A program made the position numbers and the translations under genes. Below are positions 24,806-36,526 of a stretch of 64,000 bases of DNA, piece after piece. Origin of the DNA: Acestrorhynchus altus (lineage: Eukaryota > Chordata > Actinopteri > Characiformes > Acestrorhynchidae); the NCBI GenBank assembly GCA_034509495.1, contig CM067508.1, positions 22,853,117-22,917,116 of the forward strand. The letters are read 5' to 3'. Under the pieces are notes generated by a model. It did no database searches, was not told where the DNA came from, and saw only the letters and a program-made list of their open reading frames with translations. The first letter of the stretch is position 1. Each line of letters opens with the position of its first letter.

Positions 24806-26351
24806 CAGGGCATCCTAGCATTCACAGCTCTTTCATTTTTGTCAATACCCTGTTATGTTACAGCCTTCCTCCAAAATTGATTCAATTCATTTTTTCCTAC
24901 ATTCTACACACTCCATCCCCACACTTGTCAAAATGAGGTTGCTGCACCAACACAAAATGGTAACCCACATAAGTATTCCACAGCATTTGGCTCAACACAT
25001 GCTGAAGCCCCTCAGCCCCAAATATTTTTGATTATGATGTTGCTTAAGTACACCTGTTTTGGAGGAGTGCGGGTTCGTATCTGGCCATCACTGTACCATA
25101 CAGTCCTGATTGATGGAGTACAAAATGGTTATCCTTCTGAAGGTTCTCCTTCACCAGCTAAACACTTGAGCTCTGGTCAGAGTCGCCGATTAGTTTCTGC
25201 CCACCAACTGACAAAGGCCCCCTTAAGCCATGACAGCTCAGCTCCTGGTTTGATGGTTCAAACTTCTTCCATTTATGGATGATGAGGCTCATTGGGGGAC
25301 CTCTAATGCAGCAGTGATTTTTCTGCACCCCTTCCTCAGTTCTGTGTCTCAGAGGTCTACAGACACCCCTTAGATTCTCATGGTTAGGATTGTGCTCTGA
25401 CATGGTGTGTCTACTATGGACCTTATATAAACAGGTGTGTTCTTGCAAAACATGTCCAATCAACTAATTAAAGCCTGTACTGGAGTGCCATGCCAAGGCT
25501 GAATACTTTGTAATTCTTTTTTGAACTGCAGAAAGTGATTTTGAACAAACATTGGCTACTTTGTCATTGTGGGGGTATTAAATATAAAATCAACCAAATC
25601 CATTCTGGAAAAAGGCTGTAACATAACCAAATGTTTCCAGATTGAGAGAAATATGCCCCTTTGAACCTATACTGTCTTAGATCATTGTCTTAGTAAAAGG
25701 TCATCTCACACCTTGAGATGACCCCTATCAGATGGTTGTCTCCCACCCTTTTGTATCACTTGCATGTTCTTTGTCTACATGTTAATGTAAGGGTCATCTC
25801 ACACCTTGAGATGACCCCTATCAAATGGTCGTCTCTTACTACCTATGTGTCACTCGTATTCCTTCCTCCATGTTCTTTGTCTACATGTTAATGTAAGGGA
25901 CCCACTTTTGTGTATCACCCCAAGTGACCTTACCTTCATCCCCTATTTACCCCTCCTCCACAAATGTATATAAGGTCCTCCTAAAATCCCTCAGACCAGA
26001 CTGGATGAACGATCAGACTGGATGGACTTGCAGACTGGATGAACGATCAGACTGGATGAACGATCAGACTGGATGAACGATCAGACTGGATGGACTTGCA
26101 GACTGGACAGACCTCCAGACTGGATTCAGATAAGACTGGATTCAGATCAGACTGAACAGACCTTCAGACCGAACTGGATTCAGACTGAGTTGACTTCAGA
26201 ACGATCAGCAAGACGAACTGAGAGACCAACGAGACCACTGACCAACTAAGCTGTGTCCGTATATGCTTCTCTGTCTGCATCTGAATAAACCAACGATATG
26301 AACCTCCAGTCTCCTGACTCCTGTATGCTGAATTTCTAACAAGATGCACTG
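24806..26351 (-). mobile_element. Tc1-like transposon interrupted by a solo LTR (unit 3)
   Basis: Same insertion as in units 1 and 2. Minus-strand translation at 25158-25463 reads MIGHVLQEHT then IHKWKKFEPSNQEL, the Tc1 N-terminal region. The right terminus is split by the 699-bp LTR at 25643-26341. Confidence 0.8.
25643..26341 (+). mobile_element. Solo LTR with 4-bp target-site duplication
   Basis: The insertion begins TGAGAGAAAT and ends TTTCTAACA (canonical TG...CA) and is flanked on both sides by AGAT (25639-25642 and 26342-26345). The empty site, with a single AGAT, is seen in unit 1 near 5868. Inside, an approximately 90-bp direct duplication lies at 25699-25880 (TCATCTCACACCTTGAGATG twice). 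A TATA box is at 25967-25973, degenerate repeats of about 17 bases (GACTGGATGAACGATCA) at 25993-26240, and AATAAA at 26284-26289. This layout is U3-R-U5 of an LTR retrotransposon or endogenous retrovirus. No internal genes are present, so the element probably recombined down to one LTR. The exact family is not assigned. Confidence 0.85.
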
Positions 26352-26660
26352 TATGATATGAGAGATCTCTAGAGCTAAATTTAAACATACTGAAATTTAA
26401 TCTTAATTTCTTCTTTATATACACTGAGTTGTCTTCATGCCAGAGCTCTGTCTTATGCCCCCTCCATGGTGTGTGTGTGTGAGAACCCAAGTGGGGCACA
26501 GGAGAGAAAAGTAGGAGGGGCAGCTGAAGGTAGGAGCAGAATATATCGCCCAGCCTAACTGAGAGTGTAGTTTAGCGAATTCCAACCAGGAACACCAAGG
26601 ATCATACAGCTGGTGGGTGGTAGTTCTTATTTGCAGGCCTACAGTATGTCAGTCACAAAT

Positions 26661-27150
26661 ACATAAATCCTTATTAATGGGTCCTTTACTGTATAAACTC
26701 TAGAACAAAAGGAATAGCTGAAGCATGCAAGTGTGTTTGTGTGTGTTTTGGGTGAATATTGGGTGAACTCTCCTTTCCTCAGACATTAATATTCCATGCG
26801 TTCAGCTCAATGTGAAATGCCAAACATGAGCACTGAAATATTTAAACTCAGTCCAAGGATTACAGGATCACAGGACTCCTTCTTTACTCTTTATCCTCAT
26901 TTCCATGAAATCCAGTACAGTGAGTTGAATCACGGACATTCAAATGTATGTGTAACCTACAGCACTGGTGCAAACTCTACACACAGAAGAAACCAATGAA
27001 ATCCCATAAAGCACAGTATCAATAATAAATGGGGTTCACACAGAGCAGCTTTAACATTCACAAGTGGGCTGGAAAACTGTTACACTATATTAGAGCATTC
27101 TTGTGTTTAAGAGTGTCAGCTACAGAACCCCAAAATGATTCAAAAATCCC
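26661..27150. other. Single-copy flank of the pepsinogen array, no gene seen
   Basis: Homology with unit 1 ends after CAGTCACAAAT at 26660. Beyond this I recognise neither coding sequence nor a known repeat. Confidence 0.5.
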
Positions 27151-27515
27151 CTGATGGTTTCTGAGTTATGTAGAAAACATGACAACTGTGATAGCTAGAC
27201 CAACAGCTTAGAACATCTCCAAAACAGTAGGTCTTGTGGAGTGTCCCCAGTATGCAGTGGCCAGTACTTGCCAGAAGTGTTCAAAGGAAGGCCAACCAGT
27301 GAACCAGCGACAGGGTTATGGGGACCCAAGGCTCAATGATGCTCATGGAGGCCCCACCTTACAACTTAGGACTTAAAGGATCTGCTGCTAATTTCATCTT
27401 GGTTCCAGACAAATTCATTAGACTTGTGGAGTCCATGGCTTAACGATTCAATCTGTTTGGGACCTAGACAATATTAGGCAGGTAGTTTTAAAGTTATGGC
27501 TGGTTTTTGTATATG
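27150..27515 (+). mobile_element. Internally deleted mariner/Tc1-type transposon remnant
   Basis: The left half has AACATCTCCAAAACAGTAGG and CAGCGACAGGGTTATGGG. The right half has GGCCCCACCTTACAACTTAG, GGATCTGCTGCTAAT and the terminal AATATTAGGCAGGT. These are the start and end of a common fish transposase ORF, joined across a deletion of most of the catalytic domain near 27350. Confidence 0.7.
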
Positions 27516-27839
27516 TATATAATGAGCAGCTAAATGTACTATGTACTAAGGACTGTAAAGCACATGTCACATGTCATCAGTCAAATAAATCAGTCAAATG
27601 GCCTTCTGGAAAATGGACTTGTGGCCAGATGAGGTCACTGATCATAAGTCACAACAACTATTACTCATGTGGGTCAATACGGTTCAGTCTAATTATCTCT
27701 ACCCTTCAGTAACTACAGCAATCTGAATTTAGCATTTATTGAGTTGAATTTATAGCATTTATAGCATTTATATGAAATATATGTGGATGTGTACATTTCA
27801 TATTAACAAAATAGAACAAAAAACAGTGTATAATGGCAG

Positions 27840-28140
27840 CATCAATGGGAAGATTTAGCATGATGTCACTCTCCAACCCCACCCTGGCAACACGGTTCCT
27901 ATGGCAACCCCCATCCCATCCATCAATATTACAAAGGGCGGTGTCTGCTCAGAGCTCCTGAGAGGCACATCGGCTGCCAGTCACTTGCCGTTGCCATAGC
28001 AGCTGGCAGTGTGCAGGGTGTGATATCCCACCATCAGCAGATTGCCCCTCCCCGCAGGTTTAGCCAGGTTAAGCAGGGTGAGGTCACCTTTACTGCCATC
28101 ACCATGACGACGTCACCCTGATACAGTTGAATCGAAATTT
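27840..28140. promoter_or_regulatory. Candidate regulatory element with two X-box-like palindromes
   Basis: GC-richer island in AT-rich flank. GTTCCTATGGCAAC (27895-27908) and GTTGCCATAGCAGC (27990-28003) each match 12 of 14 positions of the RFX X-box palindrome. ACGACGTCACC near 28107 resembles a CRE core, and AGGTCACC (28081) a nuclear-receptor half site. No coding frame fits. If mapk8ip2 intron 1 spans this region, it would be intronic. Function is inferred from motifs only. Confidence 0.35.
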
Positions 28141-28324
28141 GCTGACTCATGCTACTTATTGTTTCATGAAGGTTGTGATTCAGGTTGAGCTAGAAAACTA
28201 GGTTTGTAATGACTTTAATTCATGACTGAGAAAAAAATTTAATATATTTTTACCTTTTCTTCAAAAAATGAACACAAAAATATTCTATTACTGTCACTAT
28301 TACTCTGTAGTGTCTTTCTTGAAG

Positions 28325-28325
28325 A

Positions 28326-28373
<48 letters not shown>
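28325..28373. repeat. (GA)n microsatellite
   Basis: Nearly pure AG dinucleotides. Confidence 0.95.
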
Positions 28374-28375
<2 letters not shown>

Positions 28376-28771
28376 ATGCCAGCAGTGCTCACTAAACACA
28401 CCCAAGACAGAACTGCACTTCCTCATGGAGAGCACAAAGTACTTTCAAATCAGAACCAGAATTCTTCACTAAAATAACTCTCAGAAACCCCTCGTTCTAA
28501 AACCTAACCCTAAAATACTACTGTAAATAAAAGGTTGTACTCTGGCAGCGCAGAATGCCACAGTGTGAAGGACAGTGAGTGACCAAGCCATATTAAACAT
28601 ACACACCTGTGAGCAGATTCACAATATGGATTATTATAATCTACAATATATTACAGTTTTTATGGTTAATACAGTAATACATATTTTTTAGTAGAGTAAT
28701 GTCCTTATAACCTGGACATAACTTAACAACTTGGCAATAATAATGTCAATATTTTTCATGCCAATAAAGTA

Positions 28772-28775
<4 letters not shown>

Positions 28776-28804
<29 letters not shown>
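28776..28804. repeat. (GA)n microsatellite
   Basis: Pure GA dinucleotides. Confidence 0.95.
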
Positions 28805-28808
<4 letters not shown>

Positions 28809-29499
28809 ATTGAGGAGATTTCCAAAAGTGTTGACAGTGTGTATCAGGTTCAGCAGCTTTAATGCTGCAGTGTTTCTAAAGCCTCACAGGCTGGTTTAAA
28901 GTGAGTGAGTCAGGGCTTCCCCAACCTCCTCTCTGCTCTCCTTCTTTATCCCTTCCTTCTCTCTCTAAAGGAGCTACACCACCATAAAGAGCAGAGCAAA
29001 AATTTCAACACTGCCATAACAACAAGAAATGCTGAATATGTCCGCCTTCAGACTGGCAGTTCACTGCACTGCATGTGTCTGTATAAATTATGGAAAGGTG
29101 GGCGAGAAGAGAGGACAGGAATATGTGAGAGCTAAGGCACTGCTGAGAGCTGGAGAACATGAAGGTGTGGGGACACCACTGACCATATCACAAGAGCACT
29201 AGTGTATAAAGTGATGCCGTTTTACAGTTTGAGGTAATACTGCTGAAGCTACCGTAAAATTGTCATTTTAAAAGTAAAGCAGACACTCAACGTCTGGAAC
29301 TATATCCAAATACCGCAGGTTTGCATGCCAGGTCATGCTGCTTGCCGTCGGCAGCCGGAGTCTGAGAGAGCAAATTTGGATTGAGGGCACTCTCCCCCCA
29401 TCACACCCAGTGCGATGTTTTGGACCTGAGGACTCCAGCTTGGTATTACCCTATAATTTATATAAGGCAGGTTCCTTAGGGAGCCTTGGTGATATTGGT

Positions 29500-29645
29500 A
29501 TATGTGACAAAGCTATGGCTTTGTTCAGCAATTACCTTAGAAACAGAATTCACAGATAGTCAAGGTTTCTGGACCTCCCCAGGGGAGTTCCTCAAGGTTC
29601 AGTTTTAGCCCCTGTACTATTCTCTTTTTCATAAATTACTTGGAA
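29500..29645 (+). mobile_element. Non-LTR retrotransposon reverse-transcriptase fragment
   Basis: One frame reads ALFSNYLRNRIH, a stop, then FLDLPRGVPQGSVLAPVLFS. The RGVPQGSVL block is a hallmark of LINE reverse transcriptases. Stops on both sides show a dead fragment. Clade not assigned. Confidence 0.75.
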
Positions 29646-31000
29646 AATAAATTAAAAAAAGAATAAACAAAGACTCACAGGATTGCTTGCTTGATTTTTC
29701 CTCCTCATCTGTCGGAGGCAATACAATTGCTTCAGGACAAGTACGTTCAATTAGAATATGAACAACCCTGGAATACTGTGCCTGAAGTTGCTGCTGCAGG
29801 TATAAATACCATAATCACAGCACTACTGTGTACTGTGGTAACTAAATGGATCTGTTCGTTTTATCCTGGAAAGACTTCATGTCGATTTCAACCCACTGAA
29901 TTGGCAACAAGCCAACATGAGACACGTCCTTCTACAAACCAATAAATGTCCTGTGGGACGATTAACCCTACATCAAAACAAAACTACCCAGATCAAATAT
30001 ATACAAGGCTATGAATCTCCTTGAACAAGTTTAAAACATGAAACTGTTGTGTTCGATGTTGTGTTTGATAATTGACTCTGTATTTGAATTTGTTGATGTA
30101 AATTATGTATTTGTTGATATATTTGATTTACTTATTAAATTATTTTAATGTTAAATATTACATTTATTATTATTTTTTAATTTATTAAATTTACATTTTA
30201 AAGTAAATTCCTGTAACTGTAAATGGTTTGCATAAGGGACCCCCTGGTTAAACAAAGCTTTGATACACCACCATCTTTTGCACCTGCTACTCTCTCAATC
30301 CTAAAACTCTAAATATCAAAAGGTCTCCACTTGTATGATCTGGAAAGTCATTTCTGATTGTGAAAATTTGTCTGAGGAGACAGTTTAAATGAAATGGGGC
30401 TAAACTGTGGAAAATATGAATGATACGGCTCTAAAACAAAACAGCATTTTCAAAAGTCTTTGCTTGAAGTTGACAGAGTTGGCATCCCAGCAGGAGTGAA
30501 AAGCACAAATGTGGGCAGTTTACTAATTTACACACCAACCTCACACAGCAAATTAATGCACAGCAAAACATGACCTGCTCTTTGTAAATGCAGTAAAAAC
30601 GTCAGCTGTGTGGCAGCATTTTACACTGTCAGGCAGTTTACAGACTCTATTCTGCTAAATAGTCACGAGATGGTACAATGTAAGTCATATTGTGCTTGGT
30701 TATCATGTCTGTTGGCATGTTAAAAATGTGTTCAATAGATATTTTTTTTAAATTGTAGGTTTTAATTGTTTTTCCATTAAAAGGCCGGATAAAAAAATAC
30801 ATTCAGGTTATTCATTTACACAAAGGTGAAAGAATGAATGAAAACCTGTGAAAATGCAGTGATATTTGATATTTGGCCAGATATTTCACTTTGTTCAGTT
30901 TAGGGGAAAAAGTGCTATGAAATGCTGTATAATGTGTCACCTTAAAACCGTGATATTTTCTGAGAATCAAAAAGATTTAGGGAGGAGGTGGGTGGTGATC
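29646..31000. other. AT-rich DNA, no gene seen
   Basis: No splice-bounded coding frame is recognised. The open frame at 29691-29945 matches no family I know. Possibly part of mapk8ip2 intron 1. Confidence 0.45.
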
Positions 31001-31130
31001 ATCCAACATCCTGACCTCACTCATACATCCTGAGGGACTAACAGTTGCTAAATGCAATCACATCCTCACAGCAATGTTCCAAAATCTAGTACAAAATCAT
31101 CCATAGACAGTCCATCAACAGCAGGATCTT
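31000..31130. repeat. Fragment of the MITE family also seen in pepsinogen intron 2
   Basis: Shares GATCATCCAACATCCTGACC and AATGCAATCACATCCTCACA-type words with 10205-10300 and 19870-19950. Confidence 0.55.
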
Positions 31131-32270
31131 TCAGTGTATTTATCACATTTGTGATACAAGTAAGCACTGCCTCGCTATGTATATATGAACATGTGTGCTG
31201 TCAGATATATTTGGTGTTTCAGTAGAAAAGTAAGTTCAATTTCAGATCGAATGAGGCTTGCCAATATATCAATATTTACATATCAATATATAATATATGA
31301 ACATACTGCGATATGAACTAAGCTGTTATCAATTCTTTTGAGTTTACTGCTCCAATGCTCTTCTTCACCTCCAGCACCTCCTCTACTCTCACCACTCTGA
31401 CTCACATTCTGCCATACAAACCATGACGGGGGCATTAGACAGAGCTCTGACATGAACTTACTGTATATAAAGAAGAAATAAAGATTTTACTATTGTTTAA
31501 ATTTAGTTACAGATAAAGGATCCACATTATATTTTTCACATCATATATTGTATCACTTATCGTATGTGTGTGTGTGTGTGTGTGTGTGTTTGTGTGTGTG
31601 TGTCCATATCACCCAAATCCCTAAAATCAAATACAGTTAAAATCAGTCAATCATAAAACTACAACTCAGATCAGTGTGTTCGGAACCACGGCTGCGTCTT
31701 GATTCCCTCCAACACTTCAAATGCTGTCAGTAACTATGTCTGCAAAATCAGCAACACGTGTCAATATACATGACACACCGTTATGCGTGCCTCGATCAAC
31801 TGCCTCAAAGATCTGCTCTGATTTTATTACATGACTGTTGCATGACCGCTCACACACCACTATTCATCAGGATCTCATAACAGGTCATGTGACTTTACAG
31901 AGTGACATACTGTGAAGTGAAATATCCACCTTTACTCAAACACCCAGGTGGTCACTGTGAATAGAGGTGGTGTTACATCAGGAGATGGCCTGGGAACACC
32001 CATACCTGTGTAAGTTGTCAGGTGTCAGATTTGAGTGAGGTTGAATACTGGCCAACGTGCTCATGGAAAGGGGATTAAATTATCAGTGATCAAGCATGTC
32101 CGTTTCCAAAATCGTGCAGGCATTTAACATTCCTCAATCAACATGGTCATGTGTGTACTGGAATACAAGTCAGAACGCATTACCACCCACAGAGGACAGC
32201 ACAGTGGGTGCTTCATAATCGTGACTGGTGGAGTCTGGCTAGAATTGTCTGTGTGAACAGACAAGCAACT
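31131..32270. other. Non-coding DNA with a (GT)n tract, no gene seen
   Basis: Contains (GT)n at 31565-31602. No coding exon is recognised on either strand. Confidence 0.45.
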
Positions 32271-32277
32271 CCAGCAG

Positions 32278-32420
32278 AAATCACATTTATGGCATTTAGC
32301 TGACGCTTTTATCCAGAGTGACCTACAACCTCAGGTTACTCATATTGCCCTTATTAATGTAGCACAGCACAGTTGCTCAGTCTGGGAACTGAACCCCAGT
32401 TGCCCACATGGTGTTGTGCC
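32278..32420. repeat. Interspersed fish repeat fragment
   Basis: TTTATGGCATTTAGCTGACG then CTTTTATCCAGAGTGAC, the conserved core of a dispersed fish repeat. A better copy is at 49030-49300 in chkb intron 6. Confidence 0.6.
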
Positions 32421-32929
32421 ACACCAACCATCTACATTCAAAGCAACAAGCCCTACTCATGTCTCATAGTATGTTATAAAATTCATGGGATGTGATGCCT
32501 AGTTTCCGTCCCATGACTTTGTGTTTCTATCATTAAATTATGATCAACAAAAACCAAATCATGACATAAAAACACAAAAACAGGCTGCAGGAAAATCAAC
32601 TTCTGAACAAAATGAATTTGTATATTTGATTTAAGCTTCTTATTCTGCGGTCCACTGGGGGTGGGCAGTCCTGAAAAAAATCATGATACAATATTAGGAT
32701 TAAAAAGAAAGACCACAGGGGCCTACGTCACAGGCGGCAGAGCTGACAATTGATCTAACAACTGAGACAAAATCAAAGAAAAGCTTAATATGTAAATATA
32801 ATATATAAACTTCTGTCTATCAATCGGAATGACATCAATCATGACACACATTCTTCACAGATTAAACATTTAATGGAACTGACTGCTTAAGACCAACAGA
32901 GTGCTGCTAACTGAAAATCCACTTGCAGA

Positions 32930-32969
32930 CACACAGACACTCAGACACACACACACAATCACACACAAT

Positions 32970-33012
<43 letters not shown>
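32930..33012. repeat. (CA)n microsatellite
   Basis: CA dinucleotides with CAATCA interruptions in the first part and a pure run in the second. Confidence 0.95.
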
Positions 33013-33015
<3 letters not shown>

Positions 33016-35240
33016 TATGTAAGGTAGATTATGGCCCAACCAAAGCTTTCATCTTTCCATGAGTGTATGCATCAACATGCTGCGTATTTCTGTGTGTGTC
33101 GCAGGACTAATCCATAGGCTGGATTTGTAGCTTTGAACTGAGGCATCAAGGTTTCTGAGGCACGCTGACAAAGTTTCATATTTAACCCAACATATTATTA
33201 CATTTTAAAAAGCAATTTGTAGGTCATAAATCCTACTTGAGCTCTTAACAACAGAGTTGAAACTAAAAATGTACTGATCACGCACTTAAGAATATTATTT
33301 TTGTCGTGTATAAACCTCCACTCTTTCATTTTTTGGAATTGTGTGCTGTTCTTTACATTAAATGAAAAATTCCTGATGATTGGACCAGTAAAAAAAACTC
33401 AAAAATTACTTGGAAACAATCTTCTTACATTGATTTTGACTGAAAGAGTGGAACTCACATTTACTCCACTACCATTACTACAAATAATGCTTTGAACGCC
33501 CCTCATGGACAACTGTACACACATTTGTTGACAAGTTGAGAAAAACTGAAATGGTATCTGAAGGGTAAGTGTACTGAGACGGCAGAGAAATATTACAGGG
33601 TCTTACAAAATATGACTTGCTATGCAGTGTTTGAAGGAATAGTGCAGCAACAGCATTCTGGCCCAGAGTGGGAATGACAGAGCTGCCATTCTCCCTGTTA
33701 TAGTCAGTGGACCCTCATCATGATTCTGAAGCTGCTATTTTAAGGTCAAACTGCTACATGATGCTGTTTTCAACATATATTTTAGCAACTCGTTGCTGTA
33801 AAAACAACATATCACATCTCATTATGAGTATTTCAGGAGAAGGAACACATGACCGGAACCTTTAATGTACGTTAAGCAAACAAGTCATTTTGAACCATAT
33901 CATTTTCCTGTCCTTATGAAATTCTGAGACAATGTAAAGGTTAAGGAGTGGTTTTAGACCATGTAAAAACATACGTATAACCGTGACATCCTGTGCAGCA
34001 ATTATGAATGAGGTAAAAAAAGGTCCAAATACACTGAAAAGAAAAATAAAGGTGGTGGAACTGCAAACAAAAGAAGACATAATTGTGTTTGTTCAGTTTC
34101 TCCGAGCACACTTGACCAACTCCCCAGCACAACGGAACACATCGTTTACTATTATTTAAGAGAGCGCTGGAAGGGTTTGGGGACATTTATTAAGACTTCT
34201 GTTGTGTAAATAAAAGAAGACTACTGAAAGACTGTGAACGTCTGGGAACGGCCAAGACATGAAACCTCTTCTATGCGCTTCTTATGATGAGGCTGAATAA
34301 AATTCATTTTATTTCTTTCTCAAATTCTGTTTCATTTTCTCTCATTAATTTATGAAAAACCTTGATATACATCTCAAGTATACATCTGAAGCTTCGTTTA
34401 GCACTTTCTCCACAACAGGGCAGAAGCACAGCTCTGGTGTGCAACATTTGAACATAAGTGAAATACACCCCCAATCTCCATGTTTGCTGCTATAAAATAA
34501 AGTATAAAACACCATCGTATACAAAAATATTCCTTGCTAAATAAATATTAAATTGGAATTCTGGTTAGATTACTCAAACATGGCTCTAGTCCATCCATCC
34601 TTGTGCTCATCAGCATGAGAAAAACTGCTCTCATTTTCTGGCAGTGAGGATCTGTCTTTACAGTGTTGTATCAAGTGCTATGTCATAGGGCCCTAGAGAT
34701 GTCATCTTACGTACACCATCAGTCTATCTACAGTTTTGTGTCACATTATGCTGCCACAGGGCCATGATTTACAACAATCAGCCATAACATTAAACACACT
34801 GACAACTGAAGTGAATAACAGTGACGATCTGGTTCCAGTGCCACCTGTCCAGGTGTGTGATTTACATATTATACAGCAAGCGTACAGTCAGCTCTAGAAG
34901 CTGATGTGGAAGAAGCGTGAGAAATGGATAAGTGTAAGAAGTAAAGGACCAGTGCATCAATAACAGAGCCACCATAGACTAAGCAAACTCAGACAGGAGA
35001 AGACGTGTTACTCAAGGTTAATACACACCTCTGACAGGCAGTATGATTTACCTTCCAAACATAAGGGGATTTCTTTTAAAGTGTATAATGGAATAAATAT
35101 TAGGGCTGGACGATGTTGGAAAAAACTGACATTGCAACATTCCCTTGTTTTGTTATAAATATTAATTGATGGAAAAAATAGAGGAATTTTCATAATGTCC
35201 CTGTTATTTCTGTGAAATTTGAAAACACATTTTTTTGTTT
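33013..35240. other. AT-rich DNA, no gene seen
   Basis: No protein family or splice-bounded exon recognised. A GGGCTGGACGATGTTGG word at 35103 is one end of the MITE family seen at 4920. A poly-A stretch lies at about 35248-35267. Confidence 0.45.
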
Positions 35241-35550
35241 AAGGAAAAAAAAAAAAAAAAAAAAAAAGAAAAGAAACGGAAATAAATTGAGCCAAAAAAA
35301 TAGCATTAATTATGCCCTTTGTTTATCCAATAACTGAGTAAATCAATGACAATAGTATCTGTCCAGTTTGTGCTGATTAGAAACATACTGTGCATATAAA
35401 ATCATCTGAAACCCCAAAGAGGCTTTTCCTCTCTTTTCTTCTCTGCGGACCACCAGACCACCCTTGGGCTTTGATCAAATGTATTAACTAAGCACTGCTG
35501 GGCCAACTGTCTCAGAAATTCAGCCATTGTATGAGGCATTACCACACACA

Positions 35551-35580
35551 CACATACACACATGCACATGCAAGCGCACG

Positions 35581-35652
<72 letters not shown>
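35551..35652. repeat. (CA)n microsatellite with CG interruptions
   Basis: CACATGCACATG and CGCACACGCG variants lead into a pure CA run of about 60 bases. Confidence 0.95.
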
Positions 35653-35654
<2 letters not shown>

Positions 35655-35896
35655 CCCTCTCACACACAAACACAATCCATTATAATACTCATATCCTAAA
35701 GCATTAGAGAAAGCAGGGCAGATCCCATTATTTCTGCCCTTTCAGACAGAAAGCCAGTGAAAAGATGAGGATAAGGATTTAGATTTCCATCATACAAAAA
35801 TCAGATGACAAAGCAAGAACAACTGCAATCAGAGAAAAACAACACCAGAAAAAGAGGACAAGACTGAATGGCAGGAACTGCACGAGATCTCTAACC

Positions 35897-35975
35897 CAGT
35901 GGTTCTCAATCCCGCTCCTAGAGTACCACTAGTGTTTACCTCCTGTAACACACCCAGTTCAGCTCATCAGTTAGT

Positions 35976-36022
<47 letters not shown>

Positions 36023-36098
36023 TTATTGTGATGGAATTATAGAAAGCTCTAAAACAATCAGGGCAGTGGTTCTCCAAGACCAGGATTGAGAACCAGTG
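35897..36098. mobile_element. Short MITE with hAT-like inverted ends
   Basis: Left end CAGTGGTTCTCAAT and right end ATTGAGAACCAGTG are inverted repeats with one mismatch. The interior holds a (TTTA)n microsatellite at about 35975-36024. No clear 8-bp target duplication is visible. Confidence 0.6.
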
Positions 36099-36364
36099 TT
36101 GTGTGAGTGTGGAGATGACTGATAGATTAAATGATGAAGAGAAGCACTGAGAGAGCAGTACATCACCTTTCAAAGGCCTTTTAGACTGCCAAATTGATTA
36201 CACACCATTTCCTTTTTAGGGTGGCCTCCTCATCACTTCCCACCCATTTACTCATGCTGCAGTAATCATTACTGTTTCTTCTTCTGTAATCTTCAGTAGC
36301 GATGACAGTATATAAATATTTAAGTATATAATTACTGAATGTGTGTGCGCGCGCTTCTCTTTTT

Positions 36365-36475
36365 GCACAGTTGATGTTACAACCTTCAAAAATGTATTTT
36401 TCCCTCAACACACAATACTCCATAATGACAAAGTGAGAAACATTTGTTTGAAATCTTTGCAAATTAATTAAAAAC

Positions 36476-36526
<51 letters not shown>

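Noticed and set aside
25993..26240. GACTGGATGAACGATCA repeats as a CRISPR-like or satellite locus
   Set aside because: They lie wholly inside an LTR with TG...CA ends and target-site duplications, between its TATA box and polyadenylation signal.
25643..26341. A complete endogenous retrovirus or retrotransposon with genes
   Set aside because: Only one LTR-length segment is present, with target-site duplications directly on both sides; there is no internal region or coding sequence.
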